DNA of 64,000 bases from Pseudomonas serbica. Its GTDB lineage: Bacteria; Pseudomonadota; Gammaproteobacteria; Pseudomonadales; Pseudomonadaceae. The stretch spans positions 62,001 through 126,000 of the forward strand of contig NZ_JAQIYM010000002.1 in the NCBI RefSeq assembly GCF_028823535.1. The letters are read 5' to 3'. Position 1 is the first letter of the stretch. The number at the start of each line of letters is the position of its first letter. The notes under the pieces were generated by a model. It saw only the letters and a list, made by a program, of their open reading frames with translations, searched no databases and was not told where the DNA came from. A program made the translations under genes and the position numbers. Below, piece by piece: positions 52,870-63,409 of the stretch.

Positions 52870-52884
52870 TTTTCCATCGGCCAC

Positions 52885-52920
52885 AAAAAAGCCCCTGAAT
52901 CTTTCGATTCAGGGGCTTTT
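52885..52920 (-). terminator. Terminator of tRNA-Asn
   Basis: GCCCCTGAATC / GATTCAGGGGC forms a perfect stem flanked by A and T runs. It lies 14 bp after the 3' end of the minus-strand tRNA. Confidence 0.9.
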
Positions 52921-52933
52921 CGATATTGCTGTC

Positions 52934-53009
<76 letters not shown>

Positions 53010-53239
53010 ATGGCGCCTATGTTACTGATTCAAAAAGAGAAGTCAAGCATTTGATAATGACGGGAGGGTTTTCTCGGGACGGACGGTGGTTTATCGGTGA
53101 TTGGCGGTTACCGGAATCGCTGGCGGGGGCTAACATGGCTGCCCGGAAGTGGTTCCACGCGCTGCCGGCCATTCGCCGATAAGGTACGTGCCATGACTTG
53201 CTTGACCGCCACAAAATCCCGACACAGTGGGGTGTTCCC

Positions 53240-53470
53240 ATGAGCATCGCGCAAATCAGCCTGCCCAAGGGTGTCGGCCCGCACGCCGAAAAACTGTTCG
53301 ATGCAATCACGCAGGCCAGCAACGCTGATGAGTTGAATCGCGCGGGGGGTAAGGCCGAAGGTTTTGTCCTCGGCCTGGAAAGCACCAAGGCGATCAAGAG
53401 CCAGGTCGCTGAATCGCTGTATGTCGCCTATGACGACGCTGCCAGCCAGCGCGCGACCGAACTGGCCTAA
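53240..53470 (+). CDS. Small conserved hypothetical protein
   Basis: I do not recognise this 76-residue soluble protein (MSIAQISLPKGVGPHAEKLFDAITQ). It is predicted mostly helical. ATG 53240 is chosen by the Pseudomonas-like N-terminus and a GGGG-rich upstream region. Its end overlaps the end of the next minus-strand gene by 4 bp. Confidence 0.65.
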   Translation: MSIAQISLPKGVGPHAEKLFDAITQASNADELNRAGGKAEGFVLGLESTKAIKSQVAESLYVAYDDAASQRATELA

Positions 53471-53670
53471 CCGCCGAAAGTGATGGTGCCAAGCATCAGT
53501 TTGGCGTAGAGCGCCGTAGCACCCAGCTGCACCAGCCACAGGGCCAGGCCGCCGAGAAACACGCCGGCAGCGACTTGCATCACCAGGTTGTTGCCGCGTT
53601 GTTTGGCCGGGGCGCGGGGGATGAAGTCATCCAGGTCGTCGCGGTCGGCGCGCAGGTTATCGTTTTTCAT
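53467..53670 (-). CDS. Small membrane protein
   Basis: The 67-residue protein has a charged N-terminus (MKNDNLRADRDDLDDF) and one or two membrane segments (VMQVAAGVFLGGLALWLVQL and the ALYAKLMLGTITFGG end). The family is unknown. ATG 53670 follows a GAGAG site. Confidence 0.65.
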   Translation of the reverse strand: MKNDNLRADRDDLDDFIPRAPAKQRGNNLVMQVAAGVFLGGLALWLVQLGATALYAKLMLGTITFGG

Positions 53671-53707
53671 ATCGGCTCTCATAAAAAATCCCGGGTGTAC
53701 ACGAAAC

Positions 53708-53799
53708 CTGTGGGAGCGAGCCTGCTCGCGATGAGGGCATCACATTCAACATTGTTGTTGGCAGGACAATCGCTATCGCGAGCAGGCTCGCTCCCACAG
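53708..53799. repeat. REPIN, TGTGGGAGCG type
   Basis: Arms CTGTGGGAGCGAGCCTGCTC and complement flank about 50 bp. It lies between the promoter side of the small membrane protein gene and the aminotransferase terminator. Confidence 0.85.
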
Positions 53800-53860
53800 T
53801 GGATAGATGTGTGCAGTTTAGAGGGGTAGGTCTAGGCTTTGAGAATTATCTGCGACAAAT

Positions 53861-53894
53861 AAAAAACGGGAAGCCCAAAGGCTTCCCGTTTTTC
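53861..53894. terminator. Terminator of the aromatic aminotransferase gene
   Basis: AAAACGGGAAGCC / GGCTTCCCGTTTT forms a perfect stem with T-run. It starts 15 bp after the stop of the minus-strand aminotransferase gene. Confidence 0.92.
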
Positions 53895-53908
53895 GTACCA
53901 CGCGAACG

Positions 53909-55105
53909 TCAGATCACCTGGACAATCGCATCCGTCACAACCTTGATGTTGCTCTGGTTCAACGCAGCCACGCAGATACGGCCGGTGTCCAGGGCGTAGA
54001 TGCCGAACTCGTTGCGCAGGCGATGCACTTGTTCAACGGACAGGCCGGAGTAGGAGAACATGCCGCGCTGACGGCCGACGAAGCTGAAATCGCGTTGCGG
54101 CGCGTTTTTCGCCAGGGTGTCGACCATCTGGGTGCGCATGCCACGAATGCGCAGGCGCATTTCAGCCAGCTCGGCTTCCCACTGGGCACGCAATTCCGGG
54201 CTGTTGAGCACGGCAGCGACGATGCTTGCGCCGTGGGTCGGCGGGTTGGAGTAGTTGGTGCGGATGACGCGTTTGACTTGCGACAGTACGCGCGCGCTTT
54301 CTTCTTTCGATTCGCTGACGATCGACAGGGCGCCTACGCGCTCGCCGTACAGCGAGAACGACTTGGAGAACGAGCTGGAGACGAAGAAGGTCAGGCCCGA
54401 TTCGGCGAACAGGCGCACGGCAGCGGCGTCTTCGTCGATGCCATCGCCGAAACCTTGATAGGCCATGTCGAGGAACGGCACGTGCCCTTTGGCTTTCACC
54501 ACGTCCAGGACGTTGTTCCAGTCCGCCGGGCTAAGGTCCACGCCGGTCGGGTTGTGGCAGCAGGCGTGCAGGACAATGATCGAGCCGGACGGCAGGGCGT
54601 TCAGGTCTTCCAGCAGGCCGACGCGGTTCACGTCATGGGTGGCGGCATCGTAGTAGCGATAGTTCTGCACTGGGAAGCCGGCGGTTTCGAACAGCGCGCG
54701 GTGGTTTTCCCAGCTCGGGTCGCTGATCGCCACGACGGCGTTTGGCAGCAGTTGCTTGAGGAAGTCGGCACCGATTTTCAGTGCACCCGTGCCACCAACG
54801 GCCTGGGTAGTAATGACGCGGCCAGCGGCGATCAGCGGCGAATCATTGCCGAACAGCAGTTTTTGCACGGCCTGGTCGTAGGCGGCGATGCCGTCGATTG
54901 GCAGGTAGCCACGGGAAGCGTGTTGAGCGACGCGAATGGTTTCGGCTTCGACAACGGCGCGCAGGAGTGGGATTTTCCCCTCCTCGTTGCAATAAACACC
55001 GACGCCCAGGTTGACCTTGTTGGTACGGGTATCGGCGTTGAATGCTTCGTTGAGGCCCAGGATTGGATCGCGTGGTGCCATTTCGACAGCGGAGAACAGG
55101 CTCAT
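53909..55105 (-). CDS. Aspartate/aromatic amino acid aminotransferase
   Basis: The 398-residue fold-type I PLP enzyme has LGVGVYCNEEGKIPLL, HACCHNPTGVDL, and the Schiff-base lysine in SSSFSKSFSLYGERVGAL. RYYDAATHDVNRVG and the conserved C-terminal arginine region fit the AspC/TyrB group. It sits divergent to uvrB, as in P. aeruginosa (PA3139, from memory). Phenylalanine, tyrosine and aspartate are the expected amino donors. Confidence 0.92.
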   Translation of the reverse strand: MSLFSAVEMAPRDPILGLNEAFNADTRTNKVNLGVGVYCNEEGKIPLLRAVVEAETIRVAQHASRGYLPIDGIAAYDQAVQKLLFGNDSPLIAAGRVITTQAVGGTGALKIGADFLKQLLPNAVVAISDPSWENHRALFETAGFPVQNYRYYDAATHDVNRVGLLEDLNALPSGSIIVLHACCHNPTGVDLSPADWNNVLDVVKAKGHVPFLDMAYQGFGDGIDEDAAAVRLFAESGLTFFVSSSFSKSFSLYGERVGALSIVSESKEESARVLSQVKRVIRTNYSNPPTHGASIVAAVLNSPELRAQWEAELAEMRLRIRGMRTQMVDTLAKNAPQRDFSFVGRQRGMFSYSGLSVEQVHRLRNEFGIYALDTGRICVAALNQSNIKVVTDAIVQVI

Positions 55106-55458
55106 TTTTGCGGCGGCTCTGAATGGAGAGTGGAGGGACGTGTCGCGCTCCAGCCGAATGCACTAGAGCGGTGCACAAACGGGGAGCTAGTATAGAGGCC
55201 ATCCGCGAGTGATGGCGACAGACGAATCGGCTTTTACGGTAAGTTTTTCCGATTATTTTTCGACCGTTAGTCGAATGCCTGCGTCAAAGACTTCAAGGGA
55301 TGTAGGACGTTTGCCTTGAAAGCGCGGGCAATCGGCTCCACATTGAGCACAATCCAGTATTTTCTTCGGGCGACCTGCGTCGTTTGCGGCCTTTCTCGTT
55401 TCTGCCGATTTTACCGTGCAGGTGCGATATCCCTGCTCCGAGAACCGAGAGGTAGTTC
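55106..55458. promoter_or_regulatory. Divergent region between aminotransferase gene and uvrB
   Basis: This 353-bp gap contains no gene I can support. TATACT at 55189-55194 on the minus strand is a possible -10 box for the aminotransferase gene, but no good -35 goes with it. I searched by eye for a LexA box in front of uvrB and found none. Confidence 0.4.
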
Positions 55459-57474
<2,016 letters not shown>

Positions 57475-57495
57475 AAGAGCAGGGGGCAACGTTGA

Positions 57496-57570
57496 CCTGT
57501 AGGAGCTGGCTTGCCAGCGAATCGATGGTGGCCCTGATGCCACCTTCGCTGGCAAGCCAGCTCCTACAGG
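57496..57570. repeat. REPIN between uvrB and the DHA2 pump gene
   Basis: Arms CCTGTAGGAGCTGGCTTGCC and complement lie between two convergent genes, 22 bp after uvrB and 13 bp after the pump gene. It is a probable two-way terminator. Confidence 0.85.
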
Positions 57571-57582
57571 GATTGCAGCGTC

Positions 57583-59133
57583 TCAGTGAGCTTCACCAGC
57601 CTTGAGTCCAGCCGGCAATTTCCGGGTCAGCAACACCGCCAGCATGCTGATCCCCAGCGCTATCCCGACAAAATGAAAGGCATCGTTGTAGGCTATGATC
57701 GACGCCTGCTGGTGGGCGATCTCGCTGAGTTTGCCCAGGGCTGCGTTTTCACTGCCAAAGCGATCCGCCAGTGACGCCATCCGCTCCGCCACCTGGGGGT
57801 TGGTCGGCACGATCGCTTCGCGCAAATAATCGTAGTAAGTCTTGGTCCGCGCATCCAGCAGCGTGGCGAGCAGGGCGATACCGATGGCACCGCCGAGGTT
57901 GCGCAGGATGTTGAACAGGCTCGACGCCGACCCCGCGTCCTGAGGCAGGATGTATGCCGTAGCGATCAGGGAAATGGTGACCATGATCAACGGCTGGCCC
58001 AGGGCGCGAATGATCTGGATCTGATTGAACTGCGGCCCGGCGAAGTCCGGGTTCAGTACGCCCGAAGAAAAACTCGCCAACCCGAACAGTCCGAAACCGA
58101 CCGTGCACAGCCATTTCGGCGAGACATACTTCATCAGCTTGGGGACCAGCGGAATCAGGAACAGCTGCGGCACGCCCATCCACATGATCACTTCGCCGAT
58201 CTGCAGGGCGTTGTAGTTCTGGATCTGCGCCAGGTACAACGGTAACAAGTAGATCGAGCCGTACAGGCCAACCCCCATCCCGATGCTGGAAATGCTCGAC
58301 AGACCGAAGTTGCGATTACCCAGGATGCCGAGGTTGATCAGCGGATTGGGTTTGGAGAACTGTACGATCACGAAGGTGATCAGGCTGATCAGGGCGATGC
58401 TGCCCAGGGTCACGATCAGATTCGACTCCAGCCAGTCCTTGCGATGGCCTTCTTCGAGAAACACCTGCAAACAGCCCAGGCCCACGCCCAGGGTCACAAT
58501 GCCGGCATAATCGGTGCTCTTCAGCAGTTCCCAGTGCGCTTCTTTCTTCTCCAGACCGTACATCAGGCCGGCGATCATGATCAGGCCGGGCGGAATGTTG
58601 ATGTAGAAGATGTATTCCCAGCCCCAGTTTTCAGTCAGCCAGCCGCCCAGCGTCGGGCCGATGGAAGGCGCGAAGGTGGCGGTCATGGCAAACATGGCCA
58701 TGCCTTTGGCGCGGTGATGCTCAGGGAGTTTGATCAGGGTCAGGGTGAACGCCAGCGGAATCAGCGCGCCGCCGGTAAAACCCTGGAGGGCGCGAAAGAC
58801 AATCATGCTTTCCAGGCTCCAGGCCATGGAGCACAGCAGCGAAGCGACGAGAAACCCCAGTGACACCCAGACCGCCAGCCGACGTGCCGACAGCAGCTGC
58901 ACCAGCCACGCGGTGAGCGGGATCATGATGATTTCCGCCACCAGGTACGAGGTGGAGATCCACGAGCCTTCTTCCAGGGTTGCCGACAGCGCGCCCTGGA
59001 TGTCCTTGAGCGAGGAGTTGGTGATCTGGATGTCGAGCACCGCCATGAAGGCGCCGAGCATCACGCTCATCACCGCGATCCAGTCCCGCCGGGTCGGCTC
59101 GCCGACCGGGCGGATCAGTTGGTCACCGGCCAT
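57583..59133 (-). CDS. DHA2-family MFS multidrug exporter (EmrB-like)
   Basis: The 516-residue protein has 14 predicted membrane segments. MLGAFMAVLDIQITNSSLKDIQGALSATLEEGSWISTSYLVAEII is the EmrB opening, and RALQGFTGGALIPLAFTL is family motif C-like. It overlaps the adaptor gene by 11 bp, so the two form an inner-membrane pump. An outer-membrane channel is not encoded beside it. The substrates are unknown. Confidence 0.92.
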   Translation of the reverse strand: MAGDQLIRPVGEPTRRDWIAVMSVMLGAFMAVLDIQITNSSLKDIQGALSATLEEGSWISTSYLVAEIIMIPLTAWLVQLLSARRLAVWVSLGFLVASLLCSMAWSLESMIVFRALQGFTGGALIPLAFTLTLIKLPEHHRAKGMAMFAMTATFAPSIGPTLGGWLTENWGWEYIFYINIPPGLIMIAGLMYGLEKKEAHWELLKSTDYAGIVTLGVGLGCLQVFLEEGHRKDWLESNLIVTLGSIALISLITFVIVQFSKPNPLINLGILGNRNFGLSSISSIGMGVGLYGSIYLLPLYLAQIQNYNALQIGEVIMWMGVPQLFLIPLVPKLMKYVSPKWLCTVGFGLFGLASFSSGVLNPDFAGPQFNQIQIIRALGQPLIMVTISLIATAYILPQDAGSASSLFNILRNLGGAIGIALLATLLDARTKTYYDYLREAIVPTNPQVAERMASLADRFGSENAALGKLSEIAHQQASIIAYNDAFHFVGIALGISMLAVLLTRKLPAGLKAGEAH

Positions 59134-60211
59134 CGTCAGCGGCGTCTTTGCTGCTCAATCTGGCGCTGACGTTTTCCGGTGCGTCCTTGATATTCACTTT
59201 GGCGGTGACTGACATGCCCGGGCGGATCTTGCCGCGCAGCGGGTTGTCGGCGGCGAAAGTCAATTTCACCGGAATGCGTTGCACGACCTTGGTGAAGTTG
59301 CCGGTGGCATTGTCCGGCGGCAATAGGCTGAACTGCGCGCCCGAGGCGGCGAACAGGCTGTCGACCCGCGCTTCAATGGGGGTGTCGCCGTAGGCATCGA
59401 AGGTCAGCTCGGCCTTCTGACCGGGCTGCATGTGGCCAATCTGGGTTTCCTTGAAGTTGGCCTGGATCCAGATGTCTTCATCGGGCACCACCGACAGCAG
59501 GTAGGCGCCGGCCTGCACATACTGGCCTTCTCGGGCGGCGCGCTGACCGATCAGGCCGCTAATCGGTGCGTGGATTTCACTGCGGGTTAGGTTCAGCTCG
59601 GCCTGGGCCAAATCAGCCCTGGCATTGGCGATCTGCGCGTCGAGGCGTTTGATTTCAGCGGTCAATGCGTTGACTTGCTGGCGTTGTCCCTGGGCATCCG
59701 CCTGAGCCTTGGTCAGTTGCGAGCGGGCAATGTGGTTGTCGGCGGAAAGGGTGGTCACGCGCTCTTCGGAGACATAACCGGGCTTGCGCAAGGTTTCGGC
59801 GCGGTTCAGGTCAATCTGCGAGCGGCCCAGGCTCGCCTGGCTGGACGCCACTTGCGCGTCGCTGGCGGCAATCAGGCTGGCCTGCTGGGTCAGTTTGCTC
59901 TGGGCTTGCAGGCGTTCGGCCTGGCGGGTGGCGAGGGTCGCGTTGGCGCGGTCGACGGCGAGGCGGAAATCGTCGCCTTCGAGGCGGATCAGCAGCTGGC
60001 CTTTCTCGACGTGCTGGTTGTCCTGCACCAGCACCTGGTCGATGCGCGCACCCAACTGGCTCGACACGCGGGTGATCTCGCCCTGGACATAGGCGTTGTC
60101 GGTGCTTTCATAGAAGCGCCCGGTGAAAAACCAATGGGCAAAGAAGCCCCCGGCGATCAGCAGGACAATCAACAGGAAGATGGACAGGCGACGCTTGAGT
60201 TGTGCAGGCAT
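59123..60211 (-). CDS. HlyD-family membrane fusion protein (EmrA-like)
   Basis: The 362-residue protein has one N-terminal membrane helix (IFLLIVLLIAGGFFAHWFFTG). STDNAYVQGEITRVSSQLGARIDQVLVQDNQHVEKGQ is the lipoyl half, followed by a coiled-coil hairpin (about 90-205) and the second lipoyl half IHAPISGLIGQRAAREGQYV. I chose ATG 60211. It is the first gene of the pump operon. Confidence 0.92.
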   Translation of the reverse strand: MPAQLKRRLSIFLLIVLLIAGGFFAHWFFTGRFYESTDNAYVQGEITRVSSQLGARIDQVLVQDNQHVEKGQLLIRLEGDDFRLAVDRANATLATRQAERLQAQSKLTQQASLIAASDAQVASSQASLGRSQIDLNRAETLRKPGYVSEERVTTLSADNHIARSQLTKAQADAQGQRQQVNALTAEIKRLDAQIANARADLAQAELNLTRSEIHAPISGLIGQRAAREGQYVQAGAYLLSVVPDEDIWIQANFKETQIGHMQPGQKAELTFDAYGDTPIEARVDSLFAASGAQFSLLPPDNATGNFTKVVQRIPVKLTFAADNPLRGKIRPGMSVTAKVNIKDAPENVSARLSSKDAADDGR

Positions 60212-60453
60212 GGGGCAAACTGTAGTCGAGAATATGTAAGGAAAGTTATCAGCAGGTGAATCTGTCATACAGCCGATAAGCGGTAAATGCCGGTGGCTGA
60301 TATTCGGCCATTCACCACGCCATGCGGGCGTTGTAGACGCAACCTTGGCTTAAATGCCCTGTTCACTGGAGCATGGCGTACGTCGCCTGTTACCATTCGG
60401 CTCTTGTTTGAAGTTCGCCTTGATCTTCGCTTTTATTCTTTTCGAGACTCGCC

Positions 60454-61935
60454 ATGACCACCGTCCGCACGCGCATCGCGCCATCGCCTACCGGGGACCC
60501 CCACGTAGGTACCGCTTACATCGCATTGTTCAACTACTGCTTTGCCAAGCAGCACGGCGGTGAGTTCATCCTGCGGATCGAAGACACCGACCAGCTGCGC
60601 TCGACCCGCGAGTCGGAGCAGCAGATTTTCGACGCCCTGCGCTGGCTGGGCATCGACTGGAGCGAAGGCCCGGACGTCGGCGGCCCACACGGTCCGTACC
60701 GGCAAAGCGAGCGCGGCGATATCTACCAGAAGTATTGCCAGCAGCTGGTTGAAATGGGCCATGCCTTCCCGTGCTTCTGTACCGCCGAAGAGCTGGACCA
60801 GATGCGCGCCGAGCAAATGGCTCGTGGCGAAACCCCGCGTTACGATGGTCGTGCCCTGTTGCTGTCCAAGGAAGAAGTGGCGCGCCGCCTGGCCGCTGGC
60901 GAACCGCACGTGATCCGCATGAAGGTGCCGAGCGAAGGCGTCTGCGTGGTGCCGGACATGCTCCGTGGCGACGTGGAAATCCCATGGGACCGCATGGACA
61001 TGCAAGTCCTGATGAAGACCGACGGGCTGCCGACGTACTTCCTGGCCAACGTGGTCGACGACCACCTGATGGGCATCACTCACGTATTGCGCGGCGAAGA
61101 GTGGCTGCCGTCGGCACCGAAACTGATCCTCCTGTACGAATACTTCGGCTGGGAACAACCCGAGCTGTGCTACATGCCGCTGCTGCGTAACCCGGACAAG
61201 AGCAAGCTGTCCAAGCGCAAGAACCCGACGTCGGTGACCTTCTACGAGCGCATGGGCTTCATGCCCGAAGCCATGCTCAATTACCTGGGCCGCATGGGCT
61301 GGTCGATGCCGGACGAGCGCGAGAAGTTTTCGCTGCAGGAAATGGTCGACAACTTCGACCTCAGTCGTGTTTCCCTCGGCGGGCCGATTTTTGACATCGA
61401 GAAGCTGTCGTGGCTCAACGGCCAGTGGCTGCGCGACCTGCCGGTGGAAGAGTTCGCTGCGCGCGTGCAGAAGTGGGCGTTCAATTCCGATTACATGATG
61501 AAGATCGCGCCGCACGTGCAGGGCCGCGTCGAGACTTTCAGCCAGGTTGCCCCCCTGGCCGGGTTCTTCTTTGCCGGTGGCGTGAACCCCGATGCCAAGC
61601 TGTTCGAATCGAAGAAGCTGTCGGGTGATCAGGTTCGCCAGCTGATGCAGTTGATCCTGTGGAAACTCGAGAGCCTGCGCCAGTGGGAAAAGGACAGCAT
61701 TACCGCGACCATCCAGGCGGTGGTTGAATCCCTGGAACTGAAGCTGCGTGACGCCATGCCGCTGATGTTCGCCGCGATCACAGGACAAGCTAGTTCTGTG
61801 TCGGTGCTCGATGCGATGGAAATCCTCGGGCCGGACCTGACCCGTTTCCGTCTGCGCCAGGCGATCGACCTGCTGGGCGGCGTGTCGAAGAAAGAAAACA
61901 AGGAGTGGGAAAAGCTGTTGGGCGCGATCGCCTGA
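60454..61935 (+). CDS. gltX: Glutamyl-tRNA synthetase
   Basis: The 493-residue class I synthetase has the HIGH-like motif [20 protein letters not shown] near the start and KLSKRK (KMSKS-type) near 250. It charges tRNA-Glu, two copies of which lie just downstream. No strong U-run terminator is visible after it; only a CCCCGA / TCGGGG hairpin at 62002-62017. Confidence 0.98.
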   Translation: MTTVRTRIAPSPTGDPHVGTAYIALFNYCFAKQHGGEFILRIEDTDQLRSTRESEQQIFDALRWLGIDWSEGPDVGGPHGPYRQSERGDIYQKYCQQLVEMGHAFPCFCTAEELDQMRAEQMARGETPRYDGRALLLSKEEVARRLAAGEPHVIRMKVPSEGVCVVPDMLRGDVEIPWDRMDMQVLMKTDGLPTYFLANVVDDHLMGITHVLRGEEWLPSAPKLILLYEYFGWEQPELCYMPLLRNPDKSKLSKRKNPTSVTFYERMGFMPEAMLNYLGRMGWSMPDEREKFSLQEMVDNFDLSRVSLGGPIFDIEKLSWLNGQWLRDLPVEEFAARVQKWAFNSDYMMKIAPHVQGRVETFSQVAPLAGFFFAGGVNPDAKLFESKKLSGDQVRQLMQLILWKLESLRQWEKDSITATIQAVVESLELKLRDAMPLMFAAITGQASSVSVLDAMEILGPDLTRFRLRQAIDLLGGVSKKENKEWEKLLGAIA

Positions 61936-62076
61936 CACGCTTGATGAAGGGCTGATGGCCATTGTGTGTGCCCGTTGATGGGCGCGCAGTGGTCCTCAGA
62001 CCCCCGATTTTTCGGGGCGAGGGCGGTAAGTGGTTGTTATGTCGGCAAAAAATTTTAATTTTTTTGAAAAATAAGT

Positions 62077-62105
62077 TTGACAGACTTTCGATACGCCCTT
62101 AAGAT
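62077..62105 (+). promoter_or_regulatory. Sigma-70 promoter of the tRNA-Ala/Glu cluster
   Basis: TTGACA (62077-62082), a 17-bp spacer and TAAGAT (62100-62105) make a near-consensus promoter. The upstream DNA is almost pure A/T, as in an UP element. The segment after -10 (TCGCCCCGTCC) is GC-rich, typical of stringently controlled stable RNA genes. Confidence 0.9.
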
Positions 62106-62138
62106 TCGCCCCGTCCTCAGCGATGACATCAACGATGA

Positions 62139-62214
<76 letters not shown>

Positions 62215-62293
62215 ATTTACACTTCGAGGTCTGGCCACACCGGCCTTGAAGCGATCAACACTCAGCGTTGATCTGTTGTATAGAAGGGTTTGC

Positions 62294-62369
62294 GTCCCCT
62301 TCGTCTAGTGGCCTAGGACACCGCCCTTTCACGGCGGTAACAGGGGTTCGAGTCCCCTAGGGGACGCCA
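62294..62369 (+). tRNA. tRNA-Glu (TTC), copy 1
   Basis: The 76-nt cloverleaf starts GTCCCCTTCGTCTAGTGGCC, with anticodon TTC in CCTTTCACG and encoded CCA. It is identical to copy 2 at 62580. Confidence 0.97.
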
Positions 62370-62422
62370 GTTTTACAGAAACGATGTTGCAAGATGTCGT
62401 TCCGCCGCGAGGCGAAAAATCC

Positions 62423-62498
62423 GGGGCTATAGCTCAGCTGGGAGAGCGCCTGCATGGCATGCAGGAGGTCAGCGGTTCGATCCCGCTTAGCTCCACCA
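62423..62498 (+). tRNA. tRNA-Ala (GGC), copy 2
   Basis: It has the same length and anticodon as copy 1. The anticodon stem is CCTGC/GCAGG and the T-stem AGCGG/CCGCT, so it differs from copy 1 by paired (compensatory) changes. Confidence 0.97.
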
Positions 62499-62579
62499 AT
62501 TTTACAAGTTCAAGGTCTGGCCACACCGGCCTTGAATCGATCAGCTCTCAGCACTGATCAGTTGTATAGAAGGGTTTGT

Positions 62580-62655
62580 GTCCCCTTCGTCTAGTGGCCT
62601 AGGACACCGCCCTTTCACGGCGGTAACAGGGGTTCGAGTCCCCTAGGGGACGCCA
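62580..62655 (+). tRNA. tRNA-Glu (TTC), copy 2
   Basis: This 76-nt tRNA is identical to copy 1. It is preceded by a spacer much like that before copy 1 (GTCTGGCCACACCGGCCTTGAA and TTGTATAGAAGGGTTTG occur in both). Confidence 0.97.
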
Positions 62656-62681
62656 CGATTACCCGCTCTGCGGGATTTTAT

Positions 62682-62716
62682 AAGGGTCATTCAATTATTG
62701 AATGGCCCTTTTGTTT
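62682..62716 (+). terminator. Terminator of the tRNA cluster
   Basis: AAGGGTCATTCAAT / ATTGAATGGCCCTT forms a long stem with one G-T pair and is followed by TTTGTTTG. It lies 27 bp after the last tRNA. Confidence 0.88.
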
Positions 62717-62789
62717 GTCTGGCGTTTGGCCAAATCTCCCTCTTTCTCTCAAACTGTTCTTCAGACCAGCGGTCACATTCATGACTTGC

Positions 62790-62816
62790 AGAATATTATT
62801 ATGAGAATAATATTCT
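62790..62816. promoter_or_regulatory. Operator palindrome of the TetR regulator
   Basis: AGAATATTATT and AATAATATTCT are perfect 11-bp inverted arms around ATGAG, 23 bp before the tetR-type start codon. A further TAATATTC follows. The shape and place fit an autoregulatory TetR operator. Confidence 0.75.
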
Positions 62817-62839
62817 AGTCGTAATATTCGGAGGCAACG

Positions 62840-63379
62840 ATGAACGATAAAAAAGCTCAAACCCGCGAACGCATCCTCAAGGCTGCCAGCGCCGCGCTGA
62901 TCCAGCGTGGTCCGGCCGAGCCGAGCGTTGGCGAAGTGATGGGCGCAGCCGGCCTGACGGTCGGCGGTTTTTATGCGCACTTCGAAAGCAAGGACGCCAT
63001 GATGCTCGAAGCGTTCAAGCAATTGCTGGGTCACCGCCGTGACCTGATTGCCGACATGGATGCCCAATTGACGGGTGAAGAGCGTCGCGCCCTGGTCGCC
63101 GCGTTTTATCTGTCACGCAAACACCGAGATTCCAGCGAGTCGGCGTGTCCGATCCCGGCTTCGATCGGGGAACTCGGACGCCTGCCCGAGGCGTTTCGGA
63201 TCGCACTGAATGAACACATGGAGCTGATGGTCGCGCAGTTGGCGGCCAGTCCTGAAGACACCGACAAAGCCCTGGCCGACCTTGCCTTGATGGTGGGCGG
63301 CCTGGCGCTGGCACGGGCACTGGGCCCGGGTGATTTATCCGATCGATTGCTGCGCGCGGCCAAGTCGGCGGTGCGTTGA
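62840..63379 (+). CDS. TetR-family transcriptional regulator
   Basis: The 179-residue protein has an N-terminal TetR helix-turn-helix (TRERILKAASAALIQRGPAEPSVGEVMGAAGLTVGGFYAHFESKDAMM). The helical ligand-binding half has no cysteine pattern I can tie to an inducer. GGAGG precedes the ATG. It is followed 30 bp later by an alpha/beta hydrolase gene, probably its target. Confidence 0.92.
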   Translation: MNDKKAQTRERILKAASAALIQRGPAEPSVGEVMGAAGLTVGGFYAHFESKDAMMLEAFKQLLGHRRDLIADMDAQLTGEERRALVAAFYLSRKHRDSSESACPIPASIGELGRLPEAFRIALNEHMELMVAQLAASPEDTDKALADLALMVGGLALARALGPGDLSDRLLRAAKSAVR

Positions 63380-63409
63380 CCTGAAGGCCTGCGGCCTGGG
63401 GAGAATGCG

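Noticed and set aside
55106..55458. LexA (SOS) box before uvrB
   Set aside because: No CTG-N10-CAG sequence with an AT-rich centre was found by eye in this gap.
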